DNA from: Lacrimispora xylanisolvens | GTDB lineage: Bacteria > Bacillota > Clostridia > Lachnospirales > Lachnospiraceae | Direction: 5' to 3' | Assembly: GCA_017084465.1 (NCBI GenBank) | Contig: CP070896.1 | Span: 62,001-126,000, forward strand | DNA length: 64,000 nucleotides | Part shown: one piece after another, positions 1-9,985 of the stretch | How positions within the stretch are numbered: the stretch's first letter is position 1 | Layout: the number at the start of each line of letters is the position of its first letter | The notes under the pieces: model-generated | The model's database searches: none | Told to the model about the DNA's origin: nothing | What the model saw: the letters and a program-made list of their open reading frames with translations, nothing else | Made by a program: the position numbers and the translations under genes

Positions 1-1
1 C

Positions 2-361
2 ATTGAGATAAAAAATGACTGTGTGTATTATCTTCCGGAATATTTTCCGGAAAACGGAGGAAAACTCCGTTACCTTCGAACAGGACTTTGCCTTGGTGAG
101 ATGAAAAAAGAACGGTTTGAACCTTCTCAGGCGCTGGCACAGTCTTTAAAAATGGAAGAATTTAAACAAACTCTCTCATTTCAAAAAGAAGATGAAAGAG
201 TGATCCGGTATTTAAAAGGAGAAACTGTTTTTTTAACAGAAACGGAAGAACGAATAAAGGGCTGGTGCTTAATCTGCGTAGACGGATTTCCTCTGGGATT
301 TGCAAAAGGCAATGGCGATACCCTTAAAAATAAATACTATCCGGGATGGCGGTGGCAGTGA
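2..361 (+). CDS. RsmF/NOL1-type rRNA m5C methyltransferase, C-terminal end (partial)
   Basis: The reading frame is open from the window edge, so the N-terminal methyltransferase domain lies outside. The visible ~119 residues match the C-terminal RNA-binding (PUA-like) part of the NOL1/NOP2/Sun family: a short two-strand unit, then the typical ending GFPLGFAKGN...LKNKYYPGWRW. The family methylates cytosine in 16S rRNA using S-adenosylmethionine; the catalytic cysteines cannot be seen here. The stop codon overlaps the ATG of the next gene (TGATG), so the two are probably translationally coupled. Confidence 0.8.
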   Translation: MEIKNDCVYYLPEYFPENGGKLRYLRTGLCLGEMKKERFEPSQALAQSLKMEEFKQTLSFQKEDERVIRYLKGETVFLTETEERIKGWCLICVDGFPLGFAKGNGDTLKNKYYPGWRWQ

Positions 362-1107
362 TGAAAGAGATTCGATTAGATAAATATTTAACTGAAATGG
401 GAGAAGGAACAAGAAGTCAGATCAAAGAGATGGCAAGAAAAGGCAGAATTACCGTTGACGGGATTCCAGAGAAAAAATCGGAACGCAAAATTATTCCGGA
501 CCAGAATGTCATTGCTGTTGACGGAAGAACCATCTCCTACGCAGAAGTAGAATATTATATGCTGTGCAAGCCTCAGGGGGTTGTATCAGCGACAGAAGAT
601 AAACGGTATCAGACGGTGATTGACTTGATCACCGATCGAAAGCGGGGAGATTTATTCCCGGTAGGAAGACTGGATATTGATACGGAAGGTCTTCTTCTTA
701 TTACCAATGACGGAGATCTGGCTCATCAGCTTTTATCTCCCAAAAAGCATGTGGATAAGGTGTACTATGCAAAAATAGACGGAGAGATTCCTGCAGATGC
801 AGCGAAGCGCATGGAGGAGGGAGTGGAACTGGAAGATGGGACTTTAACCATGCCTGCCCGTCTTGAAATTCTGGAATACGGAAATCCATCCACCATACGT
901 CTTACCATCAGGGAAGGAAAATTCCATCAGGTAAAACGAATGTTTGAAGCGCTGGGGTGCAGTGTGGTATACTTAAAGAGACTCTCTATGGGAAGTTTAA
1001 AACTGGATGAGAATTTACAGCCGGGAGATTACCGCCCCCTTACAAGAGAAGAGATTGACTTATTAAAGAGCCATGGAAAGGAAGAAAAAACAAAAGATGT
1101 TAAATGA
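361..1107 (+). CDS. RsuA/RluB-family pseudouridine synthase
   Basis: About 248 residues. An N-terminal S4 RNA-binding domain (IRLDKYLTEMGEGTRSQIK) is followed by the catalytic pseudouridine synthase domain with the GRLDIDTEGLL motif near residue 105, whose Asp is the nucleophile. FHQVKRMFEALG is typical of the RsuA/RluB/RluE/RluF branch, which isomerises a single uridine in 16S or 23S rRNA. I prefer the ATG at 361, which overlaps the upstream stop, to the in-frame ATG at 346, because the family usually begins with M(K)xxRLDKYL. The exact target uridine cannot be told from sequence alone. Confidence 0.88.
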   Translation: MKEIRLDKYLTEMGEGTRSQIKEMARKGRITVDGIPEKKSERKIIPDQNVIAVDGRTISYAEVEYYMLCKPQGVVSATEDKRYQTVIDLITDRKRGDLFPVGRLDIDTEGLLLITNDGDLAHQLLSPKKHVDKVYYAKIDGEIPADAAKRMEEGVELEDGTLTMPARLEILEYGNPSTIRLTIREGKFHQVKRMFEALGCSVVYLKRLSMGSLKLDENLQPGDYRPLTREEIDLLKSHGKEEKTKDVK

Positions 1108-1762
1108 GAAAAAAGCCGTGATTTTTGATCTGGATGGAACCCTGGTGGATTCCATGTGGATGTGGAAATCCATTGATATAGAATTTTTAGGAAGCAGGGG
1201 AATTGCCTGTCCCGAAGATTTAGAAAAAGAGATTGAAGGAATGAGCTTTACGGAAACTGCTTTTTATTTTAAAGAGCGTTTTAAGCTTACAGAATCTCTG
1301 GAAGAGATCAAGGGGATCTGGACAGATATGTCTCTGGATAAATATAAGAATGAAGTACCCTTAAAAGCTGGAGCAGGAGAATTTCTGGCTTATCTGGCAT
1401 CCCAGGGTCTTTCCATGGGAATTGCCACCAGCAACGGCAGAGAGATGGTGGAGGCGGTGATTGATTCCTTAAAAATCGGGAAGTATTTTAATGTAGTAGC
1501 TACTTCCTGTGAGGTTGCGGCAGGGAAGCCTGCTCCGGATATTTATTTAAAGGTGGCAAAGGAGCTTAACGTCATACCGTCACAGTGTCTGGTGTTTGAA
1601 GATGTTCCGGCAGGAATACTTGCAGGGAAACGTGCCGGAATGACAGTCTGTGCCATAGATGACGGATTTTCCAAAGCAATGGAAAAAGAAAAACGGGAAC
1701 TTGCCGATTATTTTATTTACGATTATTACCAGCTGTTAGAAAGAAATGGAGTTCAATCATGA
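1097..1762 (+). CDS. HAD-superfamily hydrolase (beta-PGM/phosphatase-like)
   Basis: About 221 residues. The HAD motif I is FDLDGTLVDS at the N-terminus, motif II is ATSNGR in the middle, and motifs III/IV are represented by AGKPAPDIY and FEDVPAGILAG. The cap domain is the small helical type (subclass IA), as in beta-phosphoglucomutase and phosphoglycolate phosphatase. The start at 1097 has an AAAGGAAG ribosome site about 13 bases upstream. An in-frame ATG at 1073 would add eight mostly basic residues and overlap the upstream gene more. The substrate is unknown; a housekeeping sugar-phosphate or nucleotide phosphatase is likely. Confidence 0.82.
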   Translation: MLNEKKAVIFDLDGTLVDSMWMWKSIDIEFLGSRGIACPEDLEKEIEGMSFTETAFYFKERFKLTESLEEIKGIWTDMSLDKYKNEVPLKAGAGEFLAYLASQGLSMGIATSNGREMVEAVIDSLKIGKYFNVVATSCEVAAGKPAPDIYLKVAKELNVIPSQCLVFEDVPAGILAGKRAGMTVCAIDDGFSKAMEKEKRELADYFIYDYYQLLERNGVQS

Positions 1763-3693
1763 TGCACGACTATCTACCGATCACCAGGGCGGACATGAAT
1801 ATCCGGGGGTGGAAACAATGTGACTTTGTCTATGTAACAGGGGATGCCTATGTAGACCACCCGTCTTTTGGACACGCCATAATCAGCCGTCTGTTAGAGG
1901 CACATGGATATAAGGTGGGAATCATAGCACAGCCCGACTGGAAGGATCCATCAAGCATTTCTGTTCTTGGTGAACCAAGGCTTGGATTTCTAGTTTCCGG
2001 CGGAAATATGGATTCTATGGTGAATCATTATTCCGTTTCCAAGAAAAAACGTCAGCAGGATTCCTACACTCCAGGAGGAGTCATGGGAAAGCGTCCGGAC
2101 TATGCCACTACGGTTTACTGCAATCTCATTCGTTCTGTTTATAAGAAAGCACCTGTTATAATCGGTGGAATTGAAGCCAGTTTAAGGCGTCTGGCTCATT
2201 ATGATTACTGGTCAGACCGACTGAAACACTCCATTTTGATTGATTCTCAGGCAGATTTAATCTCCTATGGAATGGGGGAGAAATCCATTGTTGAAATCGC
2301 AGATGCCTTAAACAGCGGCATTGACATCCGGGATATTACCTTTGTAGAAGGAACGGTTTACAAAACAGACAGCCTGGAATCGGTGTATGATGCACTGGTT
2401 CTTCCATCATATGACAGCATGAAAAAAGATAAGCTGGAGTATGCAAAGAGCTATTATATTCAGTATGGCAATACAGATCCTTTTATTGGAAAGCGTCTTG
2501 TGGAACCCTACAAGGACAATTTATACGTGGTTCAGAATCCACCGGCAAAACCGCTGTCAACAGAGGAGATGGACCAGGTTTATTCTCTGCCTTATATGAG
2601 AAATTATCACCCTTCCTATGAAGAACTGGGCGGAGTACCGGCGATCAGGGAAATCAAGTTCAGTCTTATCAGCAACCGCGGCTGTTTCGGAGCCTGCAGC
2701 TTCTGTGCCCTTACGTTCCATCAGGGACGGATTATACAGGCCAGAAGTCATGATTCCCTGATTGAGGAGGCCAAATGGCTGACCAATGAACCGGATTTTA
2801 AAGGCTATATCCATGATGTAGGCGGTCCCACCGCGGATTTCCGTTATCCAGCCTGTGAAAAGCAGATCGGGAAAGGAGCCTGTCCCAATAAGCAGTGTCT
2901 CTTCCCGGAACCCTGTAAGAATTTAAGGGCAGACCATTCCGATTATATTGAGCTTTTGAGAAAGTTAAGAAATTTACCCAGAGTAAAGAAAGTATTTATC
3001 CGTTCAGGAATCCGTTTTGATTACGTCCTTGCAGATCCGGGCAAGAAATTCTTAAAAGAGCTTTGTGAATACCATGTCAGCGGTCAGTTAAAGGTAGCAC
3101 CGGAGCATGTAGCGGACAATGTTCTCAGCAAAATGGGAAAACCAAGAAATGATGTATATCGTAAGTTCGTAAAGGAATACAACGACATGAACGGACGTCT
3201 TGGTTTAAAACAGTATCTGGTTCCATATTTAATGTCCTCCCATCCGGGATCGGGATTAAAGGAAGCCATTGAGCTTGCGGAGTATTTAAGGGATCTTGGA
3301 TACATGCCGGAGCAGGTTCAGGATTTTTATCCTACGCCATCTACCATTTCCACCTGTATGTATTACACAGGCTATGACCCCAGAACCATGGAACCGGTTT
3401 ATGTTCCCACCAATCCCCATGAAAAAGCGATGCAGAGAGCATTAATCCAATACCGGAATCCAAAAAACTATGAACTGGTGGAAGAGGCATTAACGAAAGC
3501 TGGCAGAACTGATTTAATTGGATTTGATAAGAAATGCCTGATTCGCCCTAAATCTGGTTTTAAACCTGGTTTTCCCCAGGGAAAAACGGGAAAAGATAAT
3601 GGAAATGGGAAAAGGACGGAAAGCCCGGGAGGTCAGAAGGACCGAAAGAAAAAAACCATCCGCAATGTTCATAAGAAATCAACTAAAAAATAA
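1759..3693 (+). CDS. YgiQ-family radical SAM protein
   Basis: 644 residues, the usual length for YgiQ. An N-terminal B12-binding-like region leads to the radical SAM core with the CFGACSFC (Cx3Cx2C) cluster motif near residue 308. The C-terminal part includes the family block QVQDFYPTPST and a basic, disordered tail rich in Lys, Arg and Gly. YgiQ proteins are conserved in anaerobes, and I do not know of a firmly established reaction for them. The ATG at 1759 overlaps the previous stop (ATGATG), so this is the same operon as the HAD gene. Confidence 0.9.
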   Translation: MMHDYLPITRADMNIRGWKQCDFVYVTGDAYVDHPSFGHAIISRLLEAHGYKVGIIAQPDWKDPSSISVLGEPRLGFLVSGGNMDSMVNHYSVSKKKRQQDSYTPGGVMGKRPDYATTVYCNLIRSVYKKAPVIIGGIEASLRRLAHYDYWSDRLKHSILIDSQADLISYGMGEKSIVEIADALNSGIDIRDITFVEGTVYKTDSLESVYDALVLPSYDSMKKDKLEYAKSYYIQYGNTDPFIGKRLVEPYKDNLYVVQNPPAKPLSTEEMDQVYSLPYMRNYHPSYEELGGVPAIREIKFSLISNRGCFGACSFCALTFHQGRIIQARSHDSLIEEAKWLTNEPDFKGYIHDVGGPTADFRYPACEKQIGKGACPNKQCLFPEPCKNLRADHSDYIELLRKLRNLPRVKKVFIRSGIRFDYVLADPGKKFLKELCEYHVSGQLKVAPEHVADNVLSKMGKPRNDVYRKFVKEYNDMNGRLGLKQYLVPYLMSSHPGSGLKEAIELAEYLRDLGYMPEQVQDFYPTPSTISTCMYYTGYDPRTMEPVYVPTNPHEKAMQRALIQYRNPKNYELVEEALTKAGRTDLIGFDKKCLIRPKSGFKPGFPQGKTGKDNGNGKRTESPGGQKDRKKKTIRNVHKKSTKK

Positions 3694-3724
3694 TAACGAT
3701 GTCTGATTGAAAGAAGGGATCATG

Positions 3725-4507
3725 ATGAAGGTAGCTATCGTAACAGGAGCGTCTTCCGGTATGGGAAGAGAGTTTATCATGCAGATTGCCGACCGCTTTG
3801 GCGGTATCGGAGAGATCTGGGCAATTGCCAGAAGACAGGAGCGGATTGAAGAATTATCTCCTATTGTTCCGGTGAAGGTAAGATCAGTTGCCATTGATTT
3901 AACAGATGACAGCAGACTGGAGTGTCTGCAGGATGTTTTATTTGAAGAAAAACCAGAGGTAAAGTGGCTGATCAATGCTGCCGGTTATGGAAAGATCGGG
4001 GCTGCAGGTTCCATTAATTTAAATGATGAACTGGGAATGGTGGATTTAAACTGCAGAGCGCTTTGTGCAGTGACCCATATGGTACTTCCCTATATGTCAG
4101 AAAACAGCAGAATCATACAGTTTGCATCTGCGGCTGCGTTTCTGCCCCAGCCTGGCTTTGCCATTTACGCAGCAACGAAAGCCTTTGTTTTAAGCTACAG
4201 CAGAGCCTTAAATGAGGAATTAAAGCCAAGGAAAATTCTTGTTACAGCCGTGTGCCCTGGTCCTGTGAGAACAGAATTTTTTGATGTTGCAGAGGCGACT
4301 GGCAGAATTCCGTTCTATAAAAAGATCGTAATGGCTGATCCTAAAAAGGTAGTGCGACTGGCATTACGTGACAGTATGATGGGGAGGCCGGTTTCTGTAT
4401 ACGGAATGACCATGAAGTTTTTCCGGCTTTTATGTAAGACAGTTCCCCATTCCATTATACTCCGTTTCATGAAAGGATTTATGCGGGTAGTGGACAACCG
4501 AAGATAA
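3725..4507 (+). CDS. Short-chain dehydrogenase/reductase (SDR)
   Basis: About 260 residues. The N-terminal Rossmann motif is VTGASSGMG (TGxxxGxG), followed by NAAGYG and the catalytic YAATK (YxxxK) with the upstream FASAAA serine region. The C-terminal PGPVRTEFF block is typical of classical SDRs. NAD(P)-dependent oxidation or reduction of a small alcohol or ketone is expected; the substrate is unknown. The start is ATG 3722 or 3725, behind an AAGAAGGGA ribosome site; a TTG at 3707 sits inside or before that site and is unlikely. It follows ygiQ by about 30 bases. Confidence 0.85.
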   Translation: MKVAIVTGASSGMGREFIMQIADRFGGIGEIWAIARRQERIEELSPIVPVKVRSVAIDLTDDSRLECLQDVLFEEKPEVKWLINAAGYGKIGAAGSINLNDELGMVDLNCRALCAVTHMVLPYMSENSRIIQFASAAAFLPQPGFAIYAATKAFVLSYSRALNEELKPRKILVTAVCPGPVRTEFFDVAEATGRIPFYKKIVMADPKKVVRLALRDSMMGRPVSVYGMTMKFFRLLCKTVPHSIILRFMKGFMRVVDNRR

Positions 4508-4525
4508 AGAAAGAGGGTTACGAAA

Positions 4526-5096
4526 GTGAAACGATGCTTAAAAGGGCAGTCAGGTTACCGGGATTACCACAAAAAGAAAGAACTGTTAAAGGTATTGATC
4601 GGGGCAGCTCTCATCATCATTCAGTTAATATTAAGAGAATTTGCTGAAAGTACTGCTTTAAAGAATACGTTAACTGTGATGGCAATCCTTTCCGTCCTGC
4701 CAGTGGCTAATATAGCAGCACCTCTGCTTGCCTCTTTCAAGTACCGGTCTTTATCCCCAATGCTTGAAAAAAAGGCTTCTGCCTATGAAGAAAAAGGAGT
4801 CCTTTTGTATGATCTTATTATTTCATCGAAGGAACAGCTCCTGCCAATGGATGTGATACTGGTTATGCCGGGGGGACGTCTATGCTTACTGCACTGCTAA
4901 TAAGGCAGATTCTGATAAAGCGGAACAATATATAAAACAGATGCTGAGCCAGCATAAGCTGGATTATAATGTAAAAGTGATTTTTGATGAAAATTCATTT
5001 TTTAAGCGTTTAAGCAGTCTGAAACCAAAAGATAAAAATGAAGAAAACGACAGATCTGACCAGGCAGTTACCCTGTTAAAGAGTCTGTCCATGTAA
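4526..5096 (+). CDS. Conserved membrane-anchored protein of unknown function (frameshifted)
   Basis: I do not recognise the family with certainty. The protein has a basic N-terminus, two hydrophobic segments (around LLKVLIGAALIIIQLIL and NTLTVMAILSVLPVANIAA) and a soluble C-terminal half. The frame breaks at a run of six G at 4870-4875. With five G the reading continues as MPGDVYAYCTANKADSDKAEQ and on to a stop at 5096, giving ~189 residues, so the short product ending at 4900 is probably an artefact. The ribosome site is AGAGGG before 4526. It sits between the SDR gene and a pseudouridine synthase and reads as part of the same housekeeping run. Confidence 0.65.
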
Positions 5097-5120
5097 AATT
5101 CAGTAAAAGAGGGAACCATT

Positions 5121-6089
5121 ATGCAGTCTGTGATTGTATCAACGAATGAAGCAGGACAGCGGCTTGATAAGCTGCTGTCCAAATATTTAAATCTTGCAGG
5201 GAAAAGCTTTCTTTATAAGATGATGCGGAAAAAGAACATCACTTTAAATGGGAAAAAATGCGACGGTTCTGAAAAGCTCTCCCAGGGAGATGAAATCAAA
5301 CTGTTTCTTTCCGATGAGACCATTGAAAAATTTTCCCAGGTTAAGGTTCCCAAGGTAAGTAAGGTTAAATTAAGTATCATATATGAAGATGAAAATATTA
5401 TTCTGATTAATAAGCCTGCAGGAATGCTGTCACAAAAAGCAAAGGATTCCGATGAATCCCTTGTGGAATATCTGATTGATTATCTGCTTTCAAAAGGCGA
5501 GTTAACCACAGAACAGTTAAAAAGTTTCCGTCCTTCTGTCTGTAACCGGCTGGACCGGAATACCAGCGGTCTTGTAGTAGGAGGAAAATCCCTGGCTGGT
5601 CTCCAGATCATGTCAGAGGTGTTTAAGGACAGGTCCATTCACAAGTATTACCAGTGTGTGGTGAAAGGGCATGTGGCTGGGAGACAGATGATTACCGGGT
5701 TTCTTTCAAAGGATGAAAAGACTAATCAGGTCACTGTCCGAACCAGCGAATTTAAAGACAGTGTGCCAATTTCAACGGAATATGTGCCAATAGATTATTA
5801 CGGCGACTTTACGCTGTTAAGGGTGACGCTGATCACTGGGCGCACCCATCAGATCCGTGCTCATCTGGCTTCCATTGGGCATCCAATTGTAGGAGATTAT
5901 AAATACGGAGATAAACGGGTAAATGAAGAAGCGAAGAGGCTTTACAAAGTACAGTCACAGCTTCTTCATTCTTATCAGCTGGTATTGCCCAAGCTTCCGG
6001 AGCCCCTATCTTATCTGTCAGGAAAGGAATTTACCGCCCCCCTTCCTCCTGTTTATTCTGCCATATGCAGGGAATGGAGGCAGGAATAA
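5121..6089 (+). CDS. RluC/RluD-family pseudouridine synthase
   Basis: 322 residues. An N-terminal S4 domain (AGQRLDKLLSKYLN) is followed by the RluA-type catalytic domain, with CNRLDRNTSGLVV near residue 145 holding the catalytic Asp, and GRTHQIRAHLASIGHPIVGD. This makes it a large-subunit rRNA uridine isomerase of the RluC/RluD type. A clear ribosome site (AAAGAGGGA) precedes ATG 5121. Its last bases overlap the ribosome site region of recU, so the two are likely co-transcribed. Confidence 0.88.
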   Translation: MQSVIVSTNEAGQRLDKLLSKYLNLAGKSFLYKMMRKKNITLNGKKCDGSEKLSQGDEIKLFLSDETIEKFSQVKVPKVSKVKLSIIYEDENIILINKPAGMLSQKAKDSDESLVEYLIDYLLSKGELTTEQLKSFRPSVCNRLDRNTSGLVVGGKSLAGLQIMSEVFKDRSIHKYYQCVVKGHVAGRQMITGFLSKDEKTNQVTVRTSEFKDSVPISTEYVPIDYYGDFTLLRVTLITGRTHQIRAHLASIGHPIVGDYKYGDKRVNEEAKRLYKVQSQLLHSYQLVLPKLPEPLSYLSGKEFTAPLPPVYSAICREWRQE

Positions 6090-6091
6090 AG

Positions 6092-6625
6092 ATGGGTACC
6101 TGGAAAACAAGAGGGTTAAGAGGTTCCACGTTAGAGGAACTGATTAACCGGAGCAATGACAGTTATCGGGAAAAAGGGCTGGCTCTGATTCAGAAAATCC
6201 CCACGCCCATTACACCTATTTCCATTGATAAAGAAAGCAGACATATTACTCTTGCCTATTTTGATCAGAAAAGTACGGTGGATTATATTGGTGCAGTTCA
6301 GGGAATTCCTGTCTGTTTTGATGCAAAGGAATGTGCTTCTGAAACATTTCCGCTGCAGAATATTCACCCCCATCAGGTTACTTTTATGGAGGAATTTGAA
6401 AAACAGGGCGGAATCGCATTTATTATCGTATCCTATACTCATAAAAATGAAGTTTATTACCTTCCCTTTGACCAGATTCAGTGTTATTTTCAAAGAATGG
6501 AAGCAGGAGGAAGAAAAAGCTTTACCTACGAGGAACTGGATAAGACCTGGAAAATATCCAGCTGCAGGGATATTCTGATTCACTATCTGGAACTGATTCA
6601 AAAAGATTTGGACAGAAGAGATTGA
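6092..6625 (+). CDS. recU: Holliday junction resolvase RecU
   Basis: About 177 residues, matching RecU, the Gram-positive resolvase that cuts four-way junctions during recombination and segregation. Seen motifs are the N-terminal RGSTLEELIN, the PTPI stretch, the nuclease core with STVDYIGAVQG (metal-binding Asp), FDAKEC (the E/DxK motif), and HQVTFMEEFEKQGGIAFIIVSY. ATG 6092 is chosen because GGAGGCAGG lies just upstream; earlier in-frame codons lie within the previous gene. Confidence 0.85.
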   Translation: MGTWKTRGLRGSTLEELINRSNDSYREKGLALIQKIPTPITPISIDKESRHITLAYFDQKSTVDYIGAVQGIPVCFDAKECASETFPLQNIHPHQVTFMEEFEKQGGIAFIIVSYTHKNEVYYLPFDQIQCYFQRMEAGGRKSFTYEELDKTWKISSCRDILIHYLELIQKDLDRRD

Positions 6626-6650
6626 CAAGAATATATTTCTCGCCTATAAT
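6622..6650 (+). promoter_or_regulatory. Consensus sigma-A promoter of the his operon
   Basis: TTGACA at 6622-6627 and TATAAT at 6645-6650, separated by exactly 17 bases, give a perfect vegetative promoter. It overlaps the recU stop and lies ~95 bases before hisZ. No T-box or riboswitch fold is recognisable in the short leader. Confidence 0.85.
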
Positions 6651-6744
6651 AAACTACACGTTATTAAATTATCACTTTACTATATGAAAGTCAACTGAAT
6701 TTGATTTACATGAAATATAATTTCTTGAACGGTTGGAGGTTGTT

Positions 6745-8007
6745 ATGGCTAATAAACTGTTACATACGCCGGATGGTGTCCGGGATATTTATGGAATAGA
6801 GTGTACGAGAAAAGCAGTTATACAGGAGAAGATGTTGAAAGAGTTTCACCTTTGTGGTTATCAGGATATAGAAACTCCTACCTTTGAATTTTTTGATATC
6901 TTTAATGAATCCAGGGGAAGCGTGAAGGCAAAGGAAATGTTCAAGTTTTTTGACCGGGATAACCACACTCTGGTACTTCGGCCCGATGAAACGCCAGCCA
7001 TTGCCAGATGTGCAGCCAAGTATTTTCTGGATGAGGATATGCCAATCAGGCTTTGTTATGTGGAGCGTACCTTTATCAACAATTCCAGCTATCAGGGAAG
7101 ACTGAAAGAAGCCAGCCAGACAGGTGTTGAGTTAATTGGTGATGATTCAGCGGATGCAGATGGAGAAATCCTGGCAATGGTGATTCAGGCACTGAAATCA
7201 ACCGGACTGACTGAGTTTCAGGTGGAACTGGGAGAGGTAGATTTCTTTAAAGGGCTGTTGGAAGAAGCAGGAATGGATGAGGAGATGGAAGAAACTCTCC
7301 GGGAACTGATTGAAAATAAGAATTATTTTGGTGTGGAAGAACTAGTTATGACCCAGCCTATTTCCCAGGAGTTAAAACAGGTGTTTTTAAAGCTTCCTGA
7401 GCTCTTTGGTTCTTTGGAGCAGATACAGGCTGCCAGGGAGCTGACTTCCAATGAGCGGGCGCTAAGAGCGATCAGTCGTCTGGAAGAAGTGAACCGGATT
7501 CTGGAACATTATGGGCTGTCTGACTACGTTTCTTATGATCTTGGAATGCTCAGCCAGTATCAGTATTATACTGGAATTATATTTAAGGCCTATACGTATG
7601 GAACCGGGGATTATATTGTAAACGGAGGCCGGTATGACAGCCTTTTAAAACAATTTGGCAAGGATTCCCCAGCTGTGGGGTTTGGTATTTCTGTGGATGA
7701 ACTTTTGCTGGCTTTAAGCAGACAGAAGATTGAAACAGAGGTTTCCATGACAAATACAATGATTCTTTATGAGCAGGAGTCAAGAGAAAATGCCATATCT
7801 CTTGCCGGACATTTTCGTAATTTAAAGGTTCCGGTTCAGCTGCAGTGTAAGAAGCCGGAGCGGTCTATAGAAGCTTATAAAGAATATGCCATGCGGCGGG
7901 ACTTAAAGAATTTATTGTATCTGGATCAGGAAGGAATATCGGTAACTGTAATCAATCTTGACTTAAAGCGTATGGATGTGGTTCCGCTTTCAGAATACTT
8001 AAAATAA
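6745..8007 (+). CDS. hisZ: ATP phosphoribosyltransferase regulatory subunit HisZ
   Basis: About 420 residues, a class II histidyl-tRNA-synthetase paralogue without the anticodon domain function. It partners the short HisG to form the active, histidine-inhibited ATP phosphoribosyltransferase. Recognisable blocks are [10 protein letters not shown] at the N-terminus, [12 protein letters not shown], the QTGVELIG motif and [10 protein letters not shown]...[13 protein letters not shown] lies five bases before ATG 6745; the in-frame TTG at 6733 precedes that site. First gene of the his operon. Confidence 0.92.
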   Translation: MANKLLHTPDGVRDIYGIECTRKAVIQEKMLKEFHLCGYQDIETPTFEFFDIFNESRGSVKAKEMFKFFDRDNHTLVLRPDETPAIARCAAKYFLDEDMPIRLCYVERTFINNSSYQGRLKEASQTGVELIGDDSADADGEILAMVIQALKSTGLTEFQVELGEVDFFKGLLEEAGMDEEMEETLRELIENKNYFGVEELVMTQPISQELKQVFLKLPELFGSLEQIQAARELTSNERALRAISRLEEVNRILEHYGLSDYVSYDLGMLSQYQYYTGIIFKAYTYGTGDYIVNGGRYDSLLKQFGKDSPAVGFGISVDELLLALSRQKIETEVSMTNTMILYEQESRENAISLAGHFRNLKVPVQLQCKKPERSIEAYKEYAMRRDLKNLLYLDQEGISVTVINLDLKRMDVVPLSEYLK

Positions 8008-8018
8008 TGGGGGTACGT

Positions 8019-8669
8019 ATGAGATATCTGACATTTGCCCTGGCAAAAGGGCGTCTGGCTAAGCAGTCACTTGAAATGTTCGAACGGATCGGAATCACCT
8101 GCGAAGAGATGAAAGATAAGGACTCCCGTAAGCTGATCTTTACCAATGAAGAGCTTAAGATTCGTTTTTTCCTGGCAAAAGCCAGTGATGTTCCCACATA
8201 TGTAGAATATGGTGCAGCGGACATCGGCATCGTCGGAAAGGATACGATTTTAGAAGAGGGACGAAAGCTTTATGAGGTGATGAATCTGGGAATCGGAAAC
8301 TGCCGTATGTGCGTTTGCGGCCCCCAGTCAGCCAGTGAACTCCTAAAGCACCATGAGCGAATCCGTGTAGCAACCAAATATCCGGCCATCGCCAAGGATT
8401 ATTTTTACAATAAAAAGCATCAGACTGTGGAAATCATTAAGCTGAATGGTTCCATTGAGCTGGCTCCTATTGTTGGTCTTTCTGAAGTCATTGTTGACAT
8501 TGTGGAAACAGGAACGACCTTAAAGGAGAACGGACTTACGGTACTGGAAGAAATCTGCCCCCTCTCTGCCCGTATGGTGGTGAACCAGGTGAGCATGAAG
8601 CGGGAAAATGGCAGGATCACAAAGCTGATTCGTGATTTGAGACTTTTGCTGCAGGAGGAAAACCAATGA
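8019..8669 (+). CDS. hisG: ATP phosphoribosyltransferase catalytic subunit HisG (short form)
   Basis: About 216 residues, the short HisG form that lacks the C-terminal regulatory domain, in keeping with hisZ next door. It catalyses the first step of histidine synthesis (ATP plus PRPP). The PRPP-binding signature is [18 protein letters not shown] ([14 protein letters not shown]), and the N-terminus is [13 protein letters not shown] 8007 overlaps the hisZ stop and ATG 8019 follows a GGGGG tract by five bases; I favour 8019. Confidence 0.92.
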   Translation: MRYLTFALAKGRLAKQSLEMFERIGITCEEMKDKDSRKLIFTNEELKIRFFLAKASDVPTYVEYGAADIGIVGKDTILEEGRKLYEVMNLGIGNCRMCVCGPQSASELLKHHERIRVATKYPAIAKDYFYNKKHQTVEIIKLNGSIELAPIVGLSEVIVDIVETGTTLKENGLTVLEEICPLSARMVVNQVSMKRENGRITKLIRDLRLLLQEENQ

Positions 8670-9973
8670 AGATTGTAAAATTAGATGAGACATCCAAACA
8701 GAATATTCTTTCCGGATTGTTAAAGAGAGATCCAAACCAATACGATTCGTATGCCAAAACCGTTCAGGAGATTGTAGATCGGGTAAAGGAAGAGGGAGAC
8801 AAAGCAGTTTTTGCCTATACCAGAGAATTTGACAAAGCAGAAGTGAACGAGACAAACATCCGCGTAACAAAAGAGGAAATTGAAGAAGCGGTAAAGTCAG
8901 TGGATCCGAAGCTTTTGGAAGTTATGGAAAATCCATGAATAATATCCGTCTGTTCCACGAAAAACAGAGACAGTACAGCTGGTTTGACAGCAAGCCGGAC
9001 GGAACCATTCTCGGCCAGAAGATAACAGCCCTTGAGAGCGCGGGTGTGTATGTTCCGGGTGGAAAGGCTGCTTATCCATCGTCAGTCTTAATGAATATTA
9101 TACCAGCCATGGTGGCGGGCGTGGGACGGATCGTTATGGTAACGCCTCCCGGAAAGGATGGAAAGGTAAATCCGGTTACACTGACGGCTGCTCATCTTGC
9201 AGGAGCGACTGAGGTGTATAAGGTGGGCGGAGCCCAGGCAATTGCTGCACTGGCTTTTGGTACTGAGTCCATTCCAAGAGTTAATAAAATCGTAGGTCCT
9301 GGTAATATATTCGTGGCACTGGCGAAAAAAGCAGTTTACGGTCATGCCAGCATAGACAGCATCGCAGGACCCAGTGAGATTTTAGTTCTTGCAGATGAAA
9401 GTGCGAATCCAAGGTTCGTGGCAGCGGATCTGTTGTCCCAGGCGGAGCATGATGAGCTTGCTTCTGCGATTCTTGTAACAACCAGCATGGAACTGGCCGA
9501 AAAGGTTTCAAAAGAAGCGAGACTGCAGGCTTCAAAGCTTTCCAGATCTGAGATTATTAATAAATCACTGGACAATTACGGCTGTATTCTTGTGGCGGAT
9601 AATATGAAGGATGCGGTTTCAGCAGTCAATGAGATTGCCCCGGAGCATCTTGAGATTGTTACGAAGAATCCATTTGAAGATATGACAAGGATTCATAATG
9701 CAGGCGCCATTTTTTATCGGTGAATACAGTTCTGAGCCTTTGGGAGATTATTATGCAGGACCAAATCATGTTCTTCCGACTAATGGTACCGCAAGATTTT
9801 TCTCAGCTCTCAGCGTAGACGACTTTATTAAGAAATCAAGTATTATTTACTATTCCAAAGAGGCACTGGCAGATGTTTATAAGGAGATTGACTTCTTTGC
9901 TCAGGCAGAGCAGCTGACAGCCCATGCCAATTCGGTAAAAATACGGTTTGAAGAGGATGAAATCCAGGAATAA
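8666..9973 (+). CDS. hisD: Histidinol dehydrogenase HisD (two frame breaks)
   Basis: The last two steps of histidine synthesis are carried out by this NAD-dependent zinc enzyme. The coding sequence is split by two compensating breaks. An A run at 8928-8931 is one base short (five A restores [17 protein letters not shown]), and a T run at 9710-9715 is one base long (five T restores [22 protein letters not shown]). Read through, it is ~435 residues, the normal HisD length, with [22 protein letters not shown] and [13 protein letters not shown] intact. Because the gene sits in an otherwise complete operon I consider it functional and the breaks sequencing errors. It overlaps hisG by four bases. 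Confidence 0.9.
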
Positions 9974-9985
9974 AGGGGAAAATAT

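Noticed and set aside
6651..6744. T-box or attenuator in the his leader
   Set aside because: Only ~95 bases, no T-box consensus (AGGGTGGNACCGCG-like) and no run of His codons.
9338..9575. Minus-strand ORFs over hisD
   Set aside because: Opposite-strand shadows of a conserved gene.
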